Origin: CADCVT01 sp036389485
Lineage (GTDB): Bacteria; Actinomycetota; Thermoleophilia; Solirubrobacterales; Solirubrobacteraceae
Direction: 5' to 3'
DNA: 64,000 bases
Assembly: GCA_036389485.1 (NCBI GenBank)
Contig: DASVPR010000059.1
Span: 40,127-104,126, forward strand
The notes beneath the pieces are model-generated. The model did not search any database, was not told where the DNA came from, and worked only from the letters and a program-made list of their open reading frames with translations. How positions within the stretch are numbered: position 1 is the first letter of the stretch; every line of letters begins with the position of its first letter. The position numbers and the translations under genes are program-made. Shown here one piece after another: positions 48,003 through 56,239 of the stretch.

Positions 48003-51000
48003 TCACGCGCCGAGGCAAACAAATGCGGCCCAGTACTGCGGATCACTGTACGGTTGTGCGGTTCCGCTTGCGCCGCTCGGGCGTCCGCGGCGTCCCGGCG
48101 GTTTGTTGGATTCACACCGGCGACGAAAGTGTTCCGCGAGGCTGGGGTGATCCGCGAGGTACGCGGTTTCTTCCTCTGTGTTGAGCCTGCGGAGCCACAA
48201 TTGTGCATGTCGCAGCGCTTTCGCCGGCTCCGCGTGCGGCTTCAACACTTCCTCGTAAAACCGCGTGACTAACAACGCGGTAGCGAAGTCATCAACAGCC
48301 CACAATGACGCGATCACGCTGGCGGCGCCCGCCGCAATCAGCGCAGTTCCAAGCGACACGGATTCATCCGCAAGGTCGGAGATGTCCTGAACCGCGGTTT
48401 CACAGGCAGAGGCGACCGCGAGCCGGCAAGTTGAAAGCGACAGCCGCGTGACATCCGAGAGCGGAAGGGGCCCATCCGCGAGAAGCACGCCGGCGTTTTG
48501 ATAATCGAGCATCCCGCCCTTGGCGTGGCACGCCAGGTGGAGGTGGGTTGCCTTGGCCGCTAGCCGTACGAGACTTTCGCGAGTCGCTGCATTTCCTTCA
48601 AGAACCTGAGCCGCGCCAGCGCCGAACCGGGCAGCGACGGTCGCGACTTCTCCGCGCGCCGCAGGAAGGTCGCCGCTCGGGTCGGCGAACCCCGCGAACC
48701 GGCAGGGTTGATCGAAAAGCTTCGCCGCCCGCCGACGGGCGGCAGCATGTGCGGTCGCCGAGGGAGCGATCGTGATCGAGTAATCGTCGAGCAGCGAGCG
48801 CGGACCCGTCCCGCTGGTCCACGTAGCAGCCACCAGCGGAGCCGCGGCGAGCGGACCGCACGGAATCAGTACGGCTTCGCGAGCTTCCATCCGCCGAAGC
48901 AGTTCAGCCAGCGGGCGACACACAAACTCTCCCACCCACGGCAGGACACACTCGAGCGCGTCCTGAAGCTGGTCCTCCGTGATACCCCCGGCGGCACCGA
49001 CGTACGACACCGCGTCATCCGGCAAGATGAACTCCTGGTCAGGATCGTCTTCGAGAGGCGCGACGCTGTCCGCGAGCGCCTCTGGAGCAGTCCCGAAGAA
49101 GAGCCGGACGGCAACGTCCCGACTGGTGACCGGCCAGATTTCTGACGTGACGGCCGCGCGATGATCGACCGCTAGGACGACCGTCCCGTTCGGGGTCGGA
49201 TTCAGGAACACGACCGGTGAGTCGACCGCCGCGGCCGCCGCAATAGTCAGGACACTGCTACCGCGCCCAAACTCGGCGAGCCCAGGCAGCCGCCGAATCG
49301 CGTCGACCGCTCTCTGCACCCGCGACGAATGTGCCTCGGCCGCGATCGGATCCGTCTCTGAACGAACGTCCGTCATCGCGTCACGAAGCTCCACCGCGAG
49401 ATCCGGAGCGATTTCGTCGACCTGACGAAGCGCCGGATCCTCTAGGCGCAGCAACCGGCGAAGCTCGCGCGTCCGGCCGTTCTCCAGCGCTATGGCCGCT
49501 GCGTCATCGCGCCCGGCACGCACGAGCGCATAGGACGCCCACCTGTGAACCCGCGCTCTGTTTCGGATCTCGTCTTCACGATCCGCCTGTCCGAGCGGAG
49601 CCGCAAGGATGAGGTCAATTGCATCAAGCGCCGTCATGTACGCCTCGGCCGCCGTCGCCCAGTCTTCTGCGTCCGCGCTTTGGTGGGCCAGCTCGAGCGC
49701 GACACGTTCACAATCCGCCGGAGCCTGCGAAGGTTCGAGAGCAGCAACCGCTCGGCAGAGCGCATCCCGGGCCTCGACGTCGTTTCCGAGCGCCTTCTGA
49801 CTCACCGCAAGGCGCCATTGGATTCTGCCGCGCAGGATCGGTTCTGTAGCCTCGCGCTCAGCGTCGATCAGGACCGCGATCGCCCGCCGCAATAACCTCT
49901 CACGATCGGCTTCGGCGGTCTCGGTAGCGGCTCGCTCGTCGAGCACGGCTGCAAGGTTGAGACGGGTCATCGACACGACCCACCGGTCGGTGACCATCTC
50001 TTCGTAGGCGAGAACCTCTTCATACGCGGCCTGTGCATCCGTAAGCGAGGCGGCCCCCTCGTTGGCGAGCTGCTTCAGTGTCACGCCGAGGTTCGCTTGT
50101 GTGTAGGCCCAGTCGGTCACATCGTTCTCGGGACTGCGGTAGCGCAACGCCTCTTGACACAGCGCGCGCGCCTCATTGGCACGCGCTTCGCCGCCAGGCC
50201 CCTCGCGACGTCCGAGCAGCACCGCCAGGTTCGTGGCGATCGTCGCGGAGATGCGGCTGTCGTGCCCGGCCGCCAACGCCCGTGCGTCCCGTAGGAGGAT
50301 CTCCGCATCCGCGAGGTTTCGACGAGGGTCGCCGTCGACGCGCTCGCCAACGGCGGTCGCCAGGTTCATCAGGCGCGACGCTTGCTCCGCTGGGTCGTCC
50401 GTCGCGAGCGAGGCGGCGCGCCGAAACGACGCGACTGCGGCTTCAACGTCATCGCGGCGATGGCCGGCGTCACGGTGAAGCAGCGCGCGCCCCCGAAGCG
50501 TCTCGATCTCGGCAACGGCGTCATCAGCGCCCATGCTCTCCGCGTGTTCCAGCGCAGCCGGAGCGGAGGCGAGCAACTCGTGAAAGCGTGCCGCGCGGCT
50601 GAGGTGTCTCAGACGATTTAGGTGATCGTCAAGCTCCTCGCCGAGGCCGGTGCCGAGCGCTCGCATCCGCTCGAGATGACCGTCGAACGCCGCGCGCGGC
50701 TCTCGCAGCGCCTCGTCGATTAGTTGGAGAACGAGGGGATGCCTTGGATCGTCCGGCTCAGCATCGTGTCTCTCTGTCAGCCACGTCTGCACGTCCTGCC
50801 GCTCATCGGCCGGAACTGAGTTCCAGAGTTCGACGAAGGCTTCACGCGATTCTGCAGTGGCGATCGCACCCGCGAGCTCGCCGAGATGGCCCTCGTAGAG
50901 AAAGAGCTGAAGCGCGTCCAGCAGACCCGAGTACCACTGCGCGAGCGCTGTGCCGTGCAGATGCTCGATGTCCTCCAGACTCGTGCGCTTGTCGTCGATG

Positions 51001-51401
51001 TCAGCGTCGAGGTCGCGCTCATCGAGCAGCGGTAGCGCGTCCCACGGCGCGAGGGATGTGAACACGGACTCGCCACTCAGTGGCCGAGCAAGTCCGGAAT
51101 ACCAAGTGGGCTCCGATTCGAGCTCGTGGGGCTCGCCTACCACCGCGAGGAGCCAGCCCCAGTCGCGAGCGATCAGCAACCCGAGAGCCGTTGTCCGAGG
51201 ATGGTCCGCCCCGCAGTGCGGGCACCGATTCGCCCGCAGACTGCCTTCGACGGCGCGTCGAGCGAGGTCGCGTCGTTGGACGACATCAACCACATGCCAT
51301 TCCACGGCGGCGAAGGCATGACCGCAAGCGCATGCGATCTCGACCTCTGTCGCGACCGAGATATCACCTAGAGCCGCTGACGAAGCCATCCCCGTCGTCA
51401 T
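48003..51401 (-). CDS. CpXC-TPR-CHAT caspase-like protease
   Basis: The protein has 1132 residues. The N-terminus (about 20-75) is a zinc-ribbon/CpXC-like domain with CACGHAF (Cys24, 26) and NRCPHCGAD (Cys60, 63). A long TPR-like helical array follows (about 250-680; ATNLAVLLGRREG, QANLGVTLKQLANEGAASLT). The C-terminal CHAT domain (about 800-1132) has the catalytic His in HLHLACHAKGG (His959) and the catalytic Cys in LAVASACETAV (Cys1000), both intact. CHAT proteases act in programmed death and antiphage defence, and TPR parts sense partners. No substrate gene such as a gasdermin adjoins, so it is a single-gene candidate. Composition and flanking repeats suggest transfer. Confidence 0.88.
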   Translation of the reverse strand: MTTGMASSAALGDISVATEVEIACACGHAFAAVEWHVVDVVQRRDLARRAVEGSLRANRCPHCGADHPRTTALGLLIARDWGWLLAVVGEPHELESEPTWYSGLARPLSGESVFTSLAPWDALPLLDERDLDADIDDKRTSLEDIEHLHGTALAQWYSGLLDALQLFLYEGHLGELAGAIATAESREAFVELWNSVPADERQDVQTWLTERHDAEPDDPRHPLVLQLIDEALREPRAAFDGHLERMRALGTGLGEELDDHLNRLRHLSRAARFHELLASAPAALEHAESMGADDAVAEIETLRGRALLHRDAGHRRDDVEAAVASFRRAASLATDDPAEQASRLMNLATAVGERVDGDPRRNLADAEILLRDARALAAGHDSRISATIATNLAVLLGRREGPGGEARANEARALCQEALRYRSPENDVTDWAYTQANLGVTLKQLANEGAASLTDAQAAYEEVLAYEEMVTDRWVVSMTRLNLAAVLDERAATETAEADRERLLRRAIAVLIDAEREATEPILRGRIQWRLAVSQKALGNDVEARDALCRAVAALEPSQAPADCERVALELAHQSADAEDWATAAEAYMTALDAIDLILAAPLGQADREDEIRNRARVHRWASYALVRAGRDDAAAIALENGRTRELRRLLRLEDPALRQVDEIAPDLAVELRDAMTDVRSETDPIAAEAHSSRVQRAVDAIRRLPGLAEFGRGSSVLTIAAAAAVDSPVVFLNPTPNGTVVLAVDHRAAVTSEIWPVTSRDVAVRLFFGTAPEALADSVAPLEDDPDQEFILPDDAVSYVGAAGGITEDQLQDALECVLPWVGEFVCRPLAELLRRMEAREAVLIPCGPLAAAPLVAATWTSGTGPRSLLDDYSITIAPSATAHAAARRRAAKLFDQPCRFAGFADPSGDLPAARGEVATVAARFGAGAAQVLEGNAATRESLVRLAAKATHLHLACHAKGGMLDYQNAGVLLADGPLPLSDVTRLSLSTCRLAVASACETAVQDISDLADESVSLGTALIAAGAASVIASLWAVDDFATALLVTRFYEEVLKPHAEPAKALRHAQLWLRRLNTEEETAYLADHPSLAEHFRRRCESNKPPGRRGRPSGASGTAQPYSDPQYWAAFVCLGA

Positions 51402-51473
51402 TGTGGAGGCCGCTCCCGACAGAGTCGGCGTCGCACCGCGCGTATCTCGCGTCGCCGACGCTGGTCGATCTTT

Positions 51474-51601
51474 GCGTCAGCCGTCGAGCTTCAGCTCGCG
51501 CAGCTTCGACCACCGCGGGTCGGGCGCGCGCTCGTGCTCGTGCGGGTGGTCGTTGAGGTTCTCGCCGCACTGCGGGCAGAGGCCCGCGCACTCGTCGCGG
51601 C
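51474..51601. repeat. 128-bp direct repeat, right copy (3' end of intact yceD)
   Basis: This is the partner of 47793-47920, offset by 3681 bp. It begins three bases beyond the yceD stop codon and ends within the codon before RDECAG. It belongs to the complete yceD, so the gene survived the insertion. Confidence 0.95.
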
Positions 51602-51995
51602 AGACGATCTGGGTCGGGAGGGCGAGGGCGAGGGCGTCGCGGGCCCAGCCGCGGAGGTCGAGCTCCTCCTCGGCGTTGAGGTACGGCGAGTCGAGCTCGT
51701 CGCCGCCGCCGGGCTGGTCGACCTCGCGCGCGTCGACGGCGAAGTCCGGCTGCGCGGCGCCGAGGCAGCGCATGCACGGCCCCGTCACCCCGGCGGAGAA
51801 GCGCAAGCGCAGCGAGTAGCCGTTCCCGGTCATGCGGGAGACGTCCAACCGGACGGGCACCTCCGAGGGCGCGACCCCGTACTCCTGACCGCCGAAGCTG
51901 AAGTCCTCGACGCGCACGGCGAGGTCCAGCCGGCGGCCCTCTCCGGGGGTCAACCCGAGGCGCCCGAGATCGAAGATGTCGGTGCGCGCGGCCAC
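51477..51995 (-). CDS. yceD: YceD/DUF177 family protein
   Basis: The 172-residue protein has the DUF177 pattern: an N-terminal beta part (LGLTPGEGRRLDLAVRVEDF), CMRCLGAAQPDFAVDAREV with two Cys, and the C-terminal zinc-like block CRDECAGLCPQCGENLNDHP. YceD is linked to 23S rRNA/ribosome metabolism in plants and bacteria and normally precedes rpmF. The GTG start (51995) is chosen. The last 41 codons are duplicated at 47796-47920. Confidence 0.9.
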   Translation of the reverse strand: MAARTDIFDLGRLGLTPGEGRRLDLAVRVEDFSFGGQEYGVAPSEVPVRLDVSRMTGNGYSLRLRFSAGVTGPCMRCLGAAQPDFAVDAREVDQPGGGDELDSPYLNAEEELDLRGWARDALALALPTQIVCRDECAGLCPQCGENLNDHPHEHERAPDPRWSKLRELKLDG

Positions 51996-52014
51996 CCTTC
52001 GAGGGTAGCGGCGC

Positions 52015-53727
52015 TCAGCTCTTGGACTTGGCCTTCGGCGTCGACTTGGACTTGGACTTCGCGCCCGAGTTCGGCTTCGGCTTCTCGTCCTCGCCGGAGT
52101 CGTCGTCCGACTCCTCCTCGTCGCCCTTGACGAGGTCCTTCTTCAGGACCTTCCCGGTCGCGTTGCGGGGCAGCTCGTCGAGGAACTCGACGTCGCGCGG
52201 GACCTTGTACTTCGCGAGGTTCTCCTTGACGTACTTCTTGACCTCGTCCTCGCTGAGACCGTCCTTCGCGACCACGAACGCGGCGAGCCGCTGGCCCCAC
52301 TCCTCGTCGTCGACGCCGACCACCGCGGCCTCGTCGATCTTCGGGTGGTCGGCCAGCAGGTCCTCGACCTCGCGGGGGAAGACGTTCTCGCCGCCGCTCA
52401 CGATCATCTCGTCGTCGCGGCCGTCGACGAACAGCCGCCCGCCCTCGTCGAAGTGCCCGACGTCGCCGGTGGACATCAGCCCGTCGATGACGTCCTTGTT
52501 CCCGCCGCCGGTGTAGCCCTCGAAGAGCATCTCGTTGCCGACGAAGATCCGCCCGGTCTTCCCCTGCGGGACCTCGTTCCCCTCCTCGTCGTAGAGCTTC
52601 ACGATCGTCCCCCGCGGCGGGCGCCCGGCGGTGCCGGGGGCGGCGCGGAGGTCCTCGGGCGTGGCGATCGTCGCCCACGCGACCTCGGTCGAGCCGTAGA
52701 GGTTGTAGAGCTTGTCCCCGAAGGCGTCCATCACGCGGGTCGCCAGCTCGCCGGGCAGCGCGGAGCCGGATGCGTCGATGCAGCGCAGCGACGAGAGGTC
52801 GTACTTGCCGATGACCTCGTCGCCCAGCTCGAGGATCCGCTGGAGCATCACCGGGACGACCGCGAGCACCGTGCACTCGTGCTGCGCGGCGTCGCTCAGC
52901 GTCAGCTCCGGGTCGAACTTCCGGCGCAGCACGAGCGTCGCCGCCAGGCCCATCCCGAGCGTGAAGTGCGCGAAGCCCCAGGAGTGGAACATCGGCGCGG
53001 CGACCATCCACGGCTCGCGCGCGCGCAAGGGGATCTTGGAGAAGAGCGACGCCGCGGGATCGAGGGATTCGGGCTGCGAGCGCGACGCGCCCTTCGGCGT
53101 GCCGGTCGTGCCGCTCGTCAGGATCACCACGCGGCCCTTGTCGGCGGGCGGCGAGAGGTCGGAGTCGTCGCCCTCGGCGATCAGCTCCTCGATGATCGGG
53201 CAGTCCGGCTTCTCGGGGCCGTCGAACCACGCGATGATCCGCTTGCGGCCCTTCCCGGCCTCCTCGACCATCTCCGCGAACTCCTCGTCGTAGACGATCG
53301 CGACGGGCTCCTCGCGGTTGACGACGTCCGTCACCTGCGGCGCGGCGAACTGCGTGTTCAGGTACAGCGCGTGGGCACCGAGCTTCGAGCACGCGACGGT
53401 CGCGTCGATGAAGCCGCGGTGGTTGCGGCAGAGGATCGCGACGCCGTCGCCCGGCTCGATCCCCTGGTCGCGGAAGGCGTGCGCGAGCGCGTTGGAGCGC
53501 TTGTGGACGTCCTCGAACGTGAGGGTCCCGAGCTCGTCGATGATCGCGCACTCGCCGGGGAAGCGGATGGCGGAGGCCGTGTAGCCGGCCGCGGGCGTGG
53601 GGCCCCACTGCTGCAGCGTCCATGCGATCCGCGCGAGCTTGTCCGGGCGGATGGGGCGGATGATCCCGGCGTTGGTCAGCGTGTACGCGACCCACGCCTT
53701 GTTGATGACCTGATCGAGCACGTTCAC
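52015..53727 (-). CDS. AMP-dependent synthetase/acyl-CoA ligase
   Basis: The 570-residue protein of the ANL superfamily has the P-loop ILTSGTTGTPKGASRS, NLYGSTEVAWATIATPEDLR, STGDVGHFDEGGRLFVDGRD, and GGENVFPREVEDLLADHPKI with the C-terminal Lys in PRNATGKVLKKDL. It probably activates a fatty or aromatic acid to the CoA ester. An added tail of about 40 residues is first acidic (DEEESDDDSGEDE), then Lys/Ser/Pro-rich with a KSKSTPKAKSKS end, unusual for the family. The start is GTG. Confidence 0.9.
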   Translation of the reverse strand: MNVLDQVINKAWVAYTLTNAGIIRPIRPDKLARIAWTLQQWGPTPAAGYTASAIRFPGECAIIDELGTLTFEDVHKRSNALAHAFRDQGIEPGDGVAILCRNHRGFIDATVACSKLGAHALYLNTQFAAPQVTDVVNREEPVAIVYDEEFAEMVEEAGKGRKRIIAWFDGPEKPDCPIIEELIAEGDDSDLSPPADKGRVVILTSGTTGTPKGASRSQPESLDPAASLFSKIPLRAREPWMVAAPMFHSWGFAHFTLGMGLAATLVLRRKFDPELTLSDAAQHECTVLAVVPVMLQRILELGDEVIGKYDLSSLRCIDASGSALPGELATRVMDAFGDKLYNLYGSTEVAWATIATPEDLRAAPGTAGRPPRGTIVKLYDEEGNEVPQGKTGRIFVGNEMLFEGYTGGGNKDVIDGLMSTGDVGHFDEGGRLFVDGRDDEMIVSGGENVFPREVEDLLADHPKIDEAAVVGVDDEEWGQRLAAFVVAKDGLSEDEVKKYVKENLAKYKVPRDVEFLDELPRNATGKVLKKDLVKGDEEESDDDSGEDEKPKPNSGAKSKSKSTPKAKSKS

Positions 53728-53740
53728 GGCGGTGATGTTC

Positions 53741-54604
53741 TCACTTCGCCGGGAGACGCAGCCCCGCAGGGACCTCTCCCTCCTCGATCAGGCGACGGAT
53801 CTGTTTCACGCGGCGCGGGTCCAGGAACACATGGCGCTGCCCGACGCTCGGCTTCTCGGCGAGCAGGCCGGCCTCGAGGAGCGCCTCGCCGACCGCGTTC
53901 GCCAGCTCCGTGTCCGCCGGCGCGAACCCGCGCTGCAGGTGGGTGAACTCGGTGTGGTAGCCGCCCCACTTCCCCATGCCGTCGAGGCGCTGGAGGATGC
54001 GGCGGGCGACGCGGCGGGCGGGGTCGGGGTCGTCGTGCGGGCGCGGGACCTCGTGTTCGCTCTCGGCCAGCACCGCGTCCTCGTACTGCTCGACGGACGC
54101 CGGATCGCTGGGCCGGCCGCCGAGGCGCGCGATCGCGTGCGCGACCCTCAGCGGGTGGTTGCGGCCGATCGGCTCGCGCCACCCCTCGCCGCCCACGGTC
54201 TCTATGACCACGCCCCGCGCCCGGAGCCGGTCGACGCCGGCGACCGCCTCGTCGAACGCGAGCACCGCCAGCTCGGGATCGACCGCGCCGGCGCGCAGCG
54301 CGAGATGGCCGTCCACGTCGCCCGCCTCCAACGGTTGCTCCCCACCCGCCTGCGCGAGAGCCTCGACCGTCGCGGCGACGACGAGCCACGCCCGCTCGCC
54401 GACCGCGCTCGCGTCCGCGCGGACCGCGACCGGAGCCGGCAGCGCGGCTGCGCCGTCATGTCCGAACGCCACGGTGACCGGCTCGCCGTAGCCGGACCGC
54501 TTCTCGCGCAGCTCGCGTTCGCCGCGCGCCAGCTCGTCGGCGAGCAGCGCGCGCAGCCGGGCCGGCGCGGGCCGCTGGGCGATCGCTTCGTCGAAGGACG
54601 GCAT
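53741..54604 (-). CDS. conserved hypothetical protein
   Basis: The 287-residue protein begins MPSFDEAIAQRPAPARLRAL and has two alpha/beta parts. A C-terminal segment with KWGGYHTEFTHLQRGF and GQRHVFLDPRRVKQIRRLIE looks like a wHTH-type fold. I do not recognise the family. The ATG at 54604 is chosen because upstream in-frame sequence is a shadow of the divergent gene. The divergent spacer is 57 nt. Confidence 0.65.
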   Translation of the reverse strand: MPSFDEAIAQRPAPARLRALLADELARGERELREKRSGYGEPVTVAFGHDGAAALPAPVAVRADASAVGERAWLVVAATVEALAQAGGEQPLEAGDVDGHLALRAGAVDPELAVLAFDEAVAGVDRLRARGVVIETVGGEGWREPIGRNHPLRVAHAIARLGGRPSDPASVEQYEDAVLAESEHEVPRPHDDPDPARRVARRILQRLDGMGKWGGYHTEFTHLQRGFAPADTELANAVGEALLEAGLLAEKPSVGQRHVFLDPRRVKQIRRLIEEGEVPAGLRLPAK

Positions 54605-54661
54605 GTGCAGGGCGATCCTTCCCGTTTTCCATCCGGTCCGCCGCCTACTTTCGGTGGCGTC

Positions 54662-55879
54662 ATGGAGGCTGCCACCCCTCTCCCCTTCTCCCGGGTCCGC
54701 ACGTTCAACGGCGAGCTGCTCGTCGACGGCCTGCGCGTCGCGGACGAGACGGTGGTCGAGCTGGTACACGACCGCGAGCGGCGCGGCGAGCCGGTCGACC
54801 GCTTCGTGACGCAGATGATCGAGATCGGCGCGCGCGTGCTCGAGCGCGAGGAGACGGGCGCGCAGGCCGAGATCGTGAAGGCCGAGTTCGAGCGGATGAA
54901 GACCGACTTCGCCGAGCGGCTGCATCGCGTCTTCAGCGCCGACGAGGGCCACATCGCACGTCTGATGGAGAAGCACTTCGGCGAGGAGTCGACGGTCGCG
55001 GTGCCGCACCGCATCCAGGCCCTGCTGGCGGAGTTCTTCGCGTCCGACAGCGAGTCCAACCCGATCCTCGCCGCGCACCGGGCGTCGCTCGCGGTGGTGC
55101 GGGACACCGCCAACCAGCAGGCGGAGTCGCTGCGGCTGATGCGGGAGTCGCTCGAGGCCACACGGTTGGAGGTCGCGTCCCTGCGGGCGGAGAAGGAGAA
55201 GCTCGAGGAGGTCGCGGCGGAGGCCGAGCGCGGCACCGCCAAGGGCCGCACGTACGAGGAGGCGGTGTTCGAGGCGCTCGACGCGGTGGCCGGCGGGCAG
55301 GGCGACGACTGCGACGCGGTCGGCGACGTGAAGGGCGTCGGCGGCAAGAAGGGCGACGTCGTGATCGCGATCGACGCGTGCGCGGGGCCGGCGCGCGGGC
55401 GGATCGTGTTCGAGGCGAAGAACTCGCGGAAGTCGAAGAACGAGGCGCTGGCCGACCTCGACGCGGCGATGGAGCAGCGCGACGCCGACTACGGCGTGTT
55501 CGTCGTCCCGTCGGAGGAGAAGCTCCCGGCGCGGACGACCGAGCTGCGCGAGTTCAACGGCAACAAGCTGTTCGTCGTCTTCGATCCGGAGGACGGGTCG
55601 CGCACGGGGCTCGAGCTCGCGTACAAGCTCGCCCGCGCGCGGGTGCTCATGGCGCGGTCGGAGTCCGCGGGCGTCGACACCGCCGCGGTCGCCGCCGAGG
55701 TCGAGCGCGCGCTCGGCGCGATGGAGGACGTCCGGCGGGTGAAGTCGCAGCTCACGCAGGCGACGACGTACATCGGCGAGGCGACGCGGATCGTCGAGGC
55801 CATGGCCGGCAACGTCCGCGGTCACCTCGGCCAGATCGACGACCTGCTGCGCGAGGCGGACGGCCCGGGCGCGGCGTGA
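54662..55879 (+). CDS. coiled-coil protein with PD-(D/E)XK nuclease-like domain
   Basis: The 405-residue protein has a helical N-terminal half with a coiled coil (about 130-195), then an alpha/beta domain with GRTYEEAVFEALD, Asp232 in KKGDVVIAID and Glu251-Ala-Lys253 in IVFEAKNSRKS. This D...ExK pattern with an upstream Glu is the core of the restriction-endonuclease fold and resembles DUF2130. The C-terminal helices are long. Nuclease activity and role are unproven. TACTTT lies 10 nt before the ATG. It is coupled to the acylphosphatase gene by GTGA. Confidence 0.75.
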   Translation: MEAATPLPFSRVRTFNGELLVDGLRVADETVVELVHDRERRGEPVDRFVTQMIEIGARVLEREETGAQAEIVKAEFERMKTDFAERLHRVFSADEGHIARLMEKHFGEESTVAVPHRIQALLAEFFASDSESNPILAAHRASLAVVRDTANQQAESLRLMRESLEATRLEVASLRAEKEKLEEVAAEAERGTAKGRTYEEAVFEALDAVAGGQGDDCDAVGDVKGVGGKKGDVVIAIDACAGPARGRIVFEAKNSRKSKNEALADLDAAMEQRDADYGVFVVPSEEKLPARTTELREFNGNKLFVVFDPEDGSRTGLELAYKLARARVLMARSESAGVDTAAVAAEVERALGAMEDVRRVKSQLTQATTYIGEATRIVEAMAGNVRGHLGQIDDLLREADGPGAA

Positions 55880-56142
55880 TCGCTCGCCGGGTCGTCGTCC
55901 GCGGGCGGGTGCAGGGCGTGTTCTTCCGCGACTCCGCGCGCCGTGCGGCGGAGTCCCGGGGCGTGGCGGGCTGGGCCCGGAACTGCCCCGACGGCACGGT
56001 CGAGGCGTGGTTCGAGGGCGAGCCGGAAGCCGTCGAGTCGATGGTGGCGTGGGCACGGTCGGGGCCGTCGCGGGCGGACGTCGAGTCGGTCGACATCGAC
56101 GAGGTGGAGCCCGCGCGGCTGAGCGGGTTCGCGATCCGCTAG
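55876..56142 (+). CDS. acyP: acylphosphatase
   Basis: The 88-residue protein has RGRVQGVFFRDSARRAAESR with the catalytic Arg and WARNCPDGTVEAWFEGE with the catalytic Asn. It hydrolyses acyl phosphates such as acetyl or carbamoyl phosphate. Length is normal. The GTG start overlaps the preceding TGA. Confidence 0.94.
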   Translation: MIARRVVVRGRVQGVFFRDSARRAAESRGVAGWARNCPDGTVEAWFEGEPEAVESMVAWARSGPSRADVESVDIDEVEPARLSGFAIR

Positions 56143-56239
56143 CGGAGAACGGTCGCGCGATGAGCGTTTTCCGTTTGCAGGGTTGTCGCGAAGCGCCGTG
56201 TGCGCAAGAATCCTTCATCAACCCGCGGCAGGAGGCGAA

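Larger units (their letters stand above)
47921..51473. mobile_element. 3.55-kb inserted islet carrying the CHAT gene
   Basis: The segment lies between two copies of the yceD 3' end, breaks the usual yceD-rpmF neighbourhood, and carries one gene. Sampled lines are about 67-68% GC (48181-48240, 49621-49680) against 75% in a plsX line (45121-45180), and its codon use is visibly more A/T-rich. No integrase, transposase or terminal inverted repeat is present. Integration by an element with a yceD 3' end att site, or Campbell-type recombination, would leave this pattern. Confidence 0.7.
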
